Below the pieces are notes generated by a model that saw nothing but the letters and a program-made list of their open reading frames with translations, was not told the DNA's origin and did not search any database. Of a stretch of DNA of 8,213 bases, positions 5,657 through 8,213 are shown piece after piece; position 1 is the first letter of the stretch, and every line of letters begins with the position of its first letter. The position numbers and the translations under genes are program-made. The stretch is from an uncultured Fimbriimonadales bacterium (lineage in GTDB: Bacteria > Armatimonadota > Fimbriimonadia > Fimbriimonadales > GBS-DC). The stretch lies in contig CALAMM010000182.1 of NCBI GenBank assembly GCA_937925775.1, positions 1 to 8,213 of the forward strand, written 5' to 3'.

Positions 5657-8213
5657 ATGCGCAGGATAGCATCGATGCTGACGCTGAGTCTCGGCTTGCT
5701 GAACGGCTATCCCCAAGCGAAGTTAACCATCACACCGATGGAAGCGACTCCGAACCCCAATCTTCTCCGCAACGCCAGCTTTGAAACCGTAGAGAATGGG
5801 GTTCCTGTAGGCTGGGTCTGGGATAAGCGCAATACCGATTCCGAGCTGCAAGTCGTTGCGGAGGCGGGTGCGACGGGGCAGCGGTGTCTCAAGTTCACGA
5901 ACACGACACCTTTCGGTGCGGAGATTTATGGTCTACTGCGCTATGAGGGAGGGGTTCCAGTGGAGCCTGGCGCGGTCTACACGCTTAGCTGTCGCTACAA
6001 GACGCGCGAGGGCTATGTGGGCTTTATCGGCGGGGGTGAGGGTTGGCGCGTGCGCCTCCCTCTTGAAGACACCGAGGGACAGTGGCGACGCGCGGAAATT
6101 ACCTTCGCGACGAAAGAGAACGAAAACCGCTTTGACCTTGTCATCGTGATTGAAGCCCCCACCGAGGGCGTGTGGCTCGATGCGGTCAAGCTCGAGCAGG
6201 GCGGTCGCGCCACGCCGTTTGTGCCCGCAGAAACGCCCGACCGCCCGATTCTCACGCTGGATGAACTTGGCGAGCGGGTCTACCTCAACGGCGCGCGGGG
6301 GCGTGTCGGATTCGAAATCTACACCGCGCAACCCCTGCGCAACGCCGAGATCGAGGTGCAGCTGGGCCCACAGCGCGCCCGCCAGCGCACAACCCTGAAC
6401 GCAGGCTACAGCCGCGCCGAATTCGAGTTCAACACGCCCGACACCCCCGAACAGACACTGCGCATCCAGATTCGGCAAGGGAGGCAGACGCTGGTCGAGA
6501 CCGAACGCCCGCTGCGCTTCTTTACCCGCGCACTTGCCGAGAAACGGCTGCAAGACCTGCGCATCCAACTGCCAAACTGGGAAGCGCAAATGCATCGGAT
6601 ACGCGATGCAGGGCAAGACATCGCCTACCCGCAGGCAAGCCTCACGATTCTGCAAGAGTTCGTGCGCTATGTGGACGAAGATTTGCAAAAAGGGCAGCTC
6701 CAACGCGCCTATCAGCAGCTCGACGAGATGGAGCGCGTGGCAGCGCGGCTGAACCAGATGCTCGCCGAAGCGGAGAGCGGGCTGAAACCCTTGCCCGTCG
6801 TGCCCCGCTATGTGACCTCACCCGTCGAGATTCAGGGCGCGTCGCTAATTGCCGAAACCGAGCATCCGCTCACAGGCGAACGCCAGCGCCGCCCCGTGTT
6901 CTTCGTCGGCTTCGGGCACTTCGGACAGGTACGCGCCGATATCGAGAAGTTCCCGAAAATGGGCTTCAACCTGATCCAGATTGAGCGCGGGGTGTGGGAT
7001 GTGCTGCCAGAGCCGGGGAAAGTCAGCCTTCAAGCGTTCGAGGAGGATGTGCTGCCCGTACTGCGTCGTGCCGCCGCCGCAAATGTGAAGGTAGACTACC
7101 TCCTCAGCCCGCACTATATGCCCGAATGGGTTTATCAGCAGTACCCGCACCTACGCCAGCAACGCGACGGGTTCATCCAATACAGCCTCTTCGCGCCCGA
7201 AAGCCTCGTCGTGCTGCGCCAGTATATCGACGCCTTCGCGCCACTGCTCAAAGACCAGCCTGCGTTGCTGAGCATCTGCCTCTCCAACGAGCCGATAAAT
7301 GTGGAATCTCCCGAATCGCCGCTGCATCAGCAGGCGTGGCGGGCATGGCTGCAGAAACGGCACAAGAATCTCATCACGCTCAACACGCGCTGGAAGACGA
7401 ACTACCAAAGCTGGGACGAAATCCCGGTTCCGAGCGAGGAGGCGGGCGTGATTTACGCCGAGTGGCAGGAGTTCAACGCGGAGACGCTCGCGAACTGGCA
7501 TCGCGAGCTGGCGCAGGCGGTCGAACAGCACTTGCCCGGCGTGCCGAAACACGCGAAGTTGATGAGCTGGAGCTTCACAAACGACCGCGAGCTGCCCCGC
7601 GGCGTTGATCCCGAACGGTTCGCCCAGTTCTGCGAGTTGAACGGCAACGACGCCGCCACCTACCCCAACTGGGACAAGGATTCCCCATGGGCGTTCGACT
7701 GGGTCACCACGATGCTGGCGCACGAGCTGCAGCGCTCGCTGCGCGATGCGCCAGTGTTCAACTCGGAGAACCACATCATCCGCGACCGCGAGACGCGCCC
7801 CGTGCCGCCGCAGCACGCGCGGGCGGTGCTGTGGGAAGAGGCGATTCGGGGGCTGTCGGCGACCACCTTCTGGGTCTGGGAGCGTACCGATGACCCGAAG
7901 AGCGATTTTGCAGGGAGCCTGCTACACCGCCCCGAAATCGTGGAGGCGCTGGCGCACACAACGCTGGACCTGAACCGCTTAGCCCCCTACATCGCCGCGC
8001 TGCAGAACCAGAAGCCCGATGTGCATCTGCTCTACTCGCAGTACGACATGATGATGCAGGGGGTGGACGCGACCGTGCCGCGCGACAGCCTCTACATCGC
8101 GCTGACGATGCTGGGCGTGCGCGTGGGGTTCGTCACCGAGCGCCAGCTGGCGGAGCGGCGTCTGCCCGACGGCGTCTCGCGGATTATCATCGCCAACACG
8201 CAGTATCTCTCGG
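5657..8213 (+). CDS. Secreted GH42-like beta-galactosidase with N-terminal CBM (partial, runs off right edge)
   Basis: The frame is open from ATG 5657 to the window end (852 codons, no stop). Residues 1-21 look like a signal peptide (MRR, hydrophobic core, possible cleavage after YPQA). Residues 35-190 fit a CBM4/9-type jelly roll beginning NLLRNASFETVENG and ending GVWLDAVKLEQG. Residues 195-290 are beta-rich, Ig-like; 292-378 are predominantly helical. A TIM barrel starts near FFVGFGHF (415-422). SNEPIN supplies the likely acid/base E545, and NSENHIIRD the likely nucleophile E704; their spacing of 159 resembles GH42. Also GH42-like are SPHYMPEWVYQQYPHL and the stretch WLQKRHKNLITLNTRW to WDEIPVP. 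From about 788 (LLYSQYD) a Rossmann-like trimerisation domain of the beta-galactosidase type begins and is cut. It probably releases galactose or related sugars from polysaccharides outside the cytoplasm. Substrate is inferred; related clan GH-A families remain possible. Confidence 0.85.
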   Translation, partial: MRRIASMLTLSLGLLNGYPQAKLTITPMEATPNPNLLRNASFETVENGVPVGWVWDKRNTDSELQVVAEAGATGQRCLKFTNTTPFGAEIYGLLRYEGGVPVEPGAVYTLSCRYKTREGYVGFIGGGEGWRVRLPLEDTEGQWRRAEITFATKENENRFDLVIVIEAPTEGVWLDAVKLEQGGRATPFVPAETPDRPILTLDELGERVYLNGARGRVGFEIYTAQPLRNAEIEVQLGPQRARQRTTLNAGYSRAEFEFNTPDTPEQTLRIQIRQGRQTLVETERPLRFFTRALAEKRLQDLRIQLPNWEAQMHRIRDAGQDIAYPQASLTILQEFVRYVDEDLQKGQLQRAYQQLDEMERVAARLNQMLAEAESGLKPLPVVPRYVTSPVEIQGASLIAETEHPLTGERQRRPVFFVGFGHFGQVRADIEKFPKMGFNLIQIERGVWDVLPEPGKVSLQAFEEDVLPVLRRAAAANVKVDYLLSPHYMPEWVYQQYPHLRQQRDGFIQYSLFAPESLVVLRQYIDAFAPLLKDQPALLSICLSNEPINVESPESPLHQQAWRAWLQKRHKNLITLNTRWKTNYQSWDEIPVPSEEAGVIYAEWQEFNAETLANWHRELAQAVEQHLPGVPKHAKLMSWSFTNDRELPRGVDPERFAQFCELNGNDAATYPNWDKDSPWAFDWVTTMLAHELQRSLRDAPVFNSENHIIRDRETRPVPPQHARAVLWEEAIRGLSATTFWVWERTDDPKSDFAGSLLHRPEIVEALAHTTLDLNRLAPYIAALQNQKPDVHLLYSQYDMMMQGVDATVPRDSLYIALTMLGVRVGFVTERQLAERRLPDGVSRIIIANTQYLS

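Noticed and set aside
4909..5658. 249-codon alternative - strand frame across plsY
   Set aside because: The Gly- and Arg-rich translation has no family features, while the overlapping frame carries all three PlsY motifs.
5933..6703. 256-codon open frame on the - strand opposite the glycosidase
   Set aside because: The opposite strand encodes a recognisable CBM and downstream barrel in one frame; the antisense frame has no motif and no ribosome site that I can see.
1..8213. tRNA/rRNA genes, CRISPR repeats, insertion sequences, defence or phage genes
   Set aside because: None seen by eye on either strand; almost all of the window is occupied by recognisable or clearly coding frames.

Overview
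This is a gene-dense, GC-rich bacterial window with no gene-free stretch longer than about 120 bases and no mobile element, RNA gene or CRISPR array that I can see. Short overlaps between genes, GTG starts and very short intergenic spaces point to a free-living bacterium with compact operons. The large secreted GH42-type glycosidase with an N-terminal carbohydrate-binding module, beside divergent ABC-2-like permeases, suggests a group such as Armatimonadota or a neighbouring GC-rich lineage. That placement is a guess from protein style and cannot be settled without database searches.

Left part (1-2506, + strand): a probable 3' end of an upstream gene, then two polytopic membrane proteins whose reading frames overlap by 4 bp (GTGA). 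They resemble permease subunits of an ABC-2-type exporter. No ATPase is inside the window; it may lie upstream.

Centre (2496-5591, - strand): a tight four-gene cluster reading leftward. In transcription order it holds plsY fused to an AMMECR1-like domain, trpF, an EamA/DMT-family transporter and an A-type iron-sulfur carrier (HesB/IscA/ErpA family). The junctions are a 3-nt gap, a 56-nt overlap and an 8-nt gap, so the genes are probably co-transcribed although their pathways (phospholipid synthesis, tryptophan synthesis, metabolite export, Fe-S assembly) are unrelated. The carrier gene converges on the left operon with an 11-bp tail-to-tail overlap.

Right part (5657 to the edge, + strand): a large secreted or surface beta-galactosidase-like enzyme with signal peptide, CBM, Ig-like and helical regions, a TIM barrel and the start of a trimerisation-type domain. 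It is cut by the window end. It is divergent from plsY across 65 bp that hold a near-perfect inverted repeat made of two facing -10-like elements.

The most notable observations are the PlsY-AMMECR1 fusion, the loss in that domain of the signature cysteine, and the recurring GGTATAATT-type element placed so close to two start codons that near-leaderless transcripts are expected.
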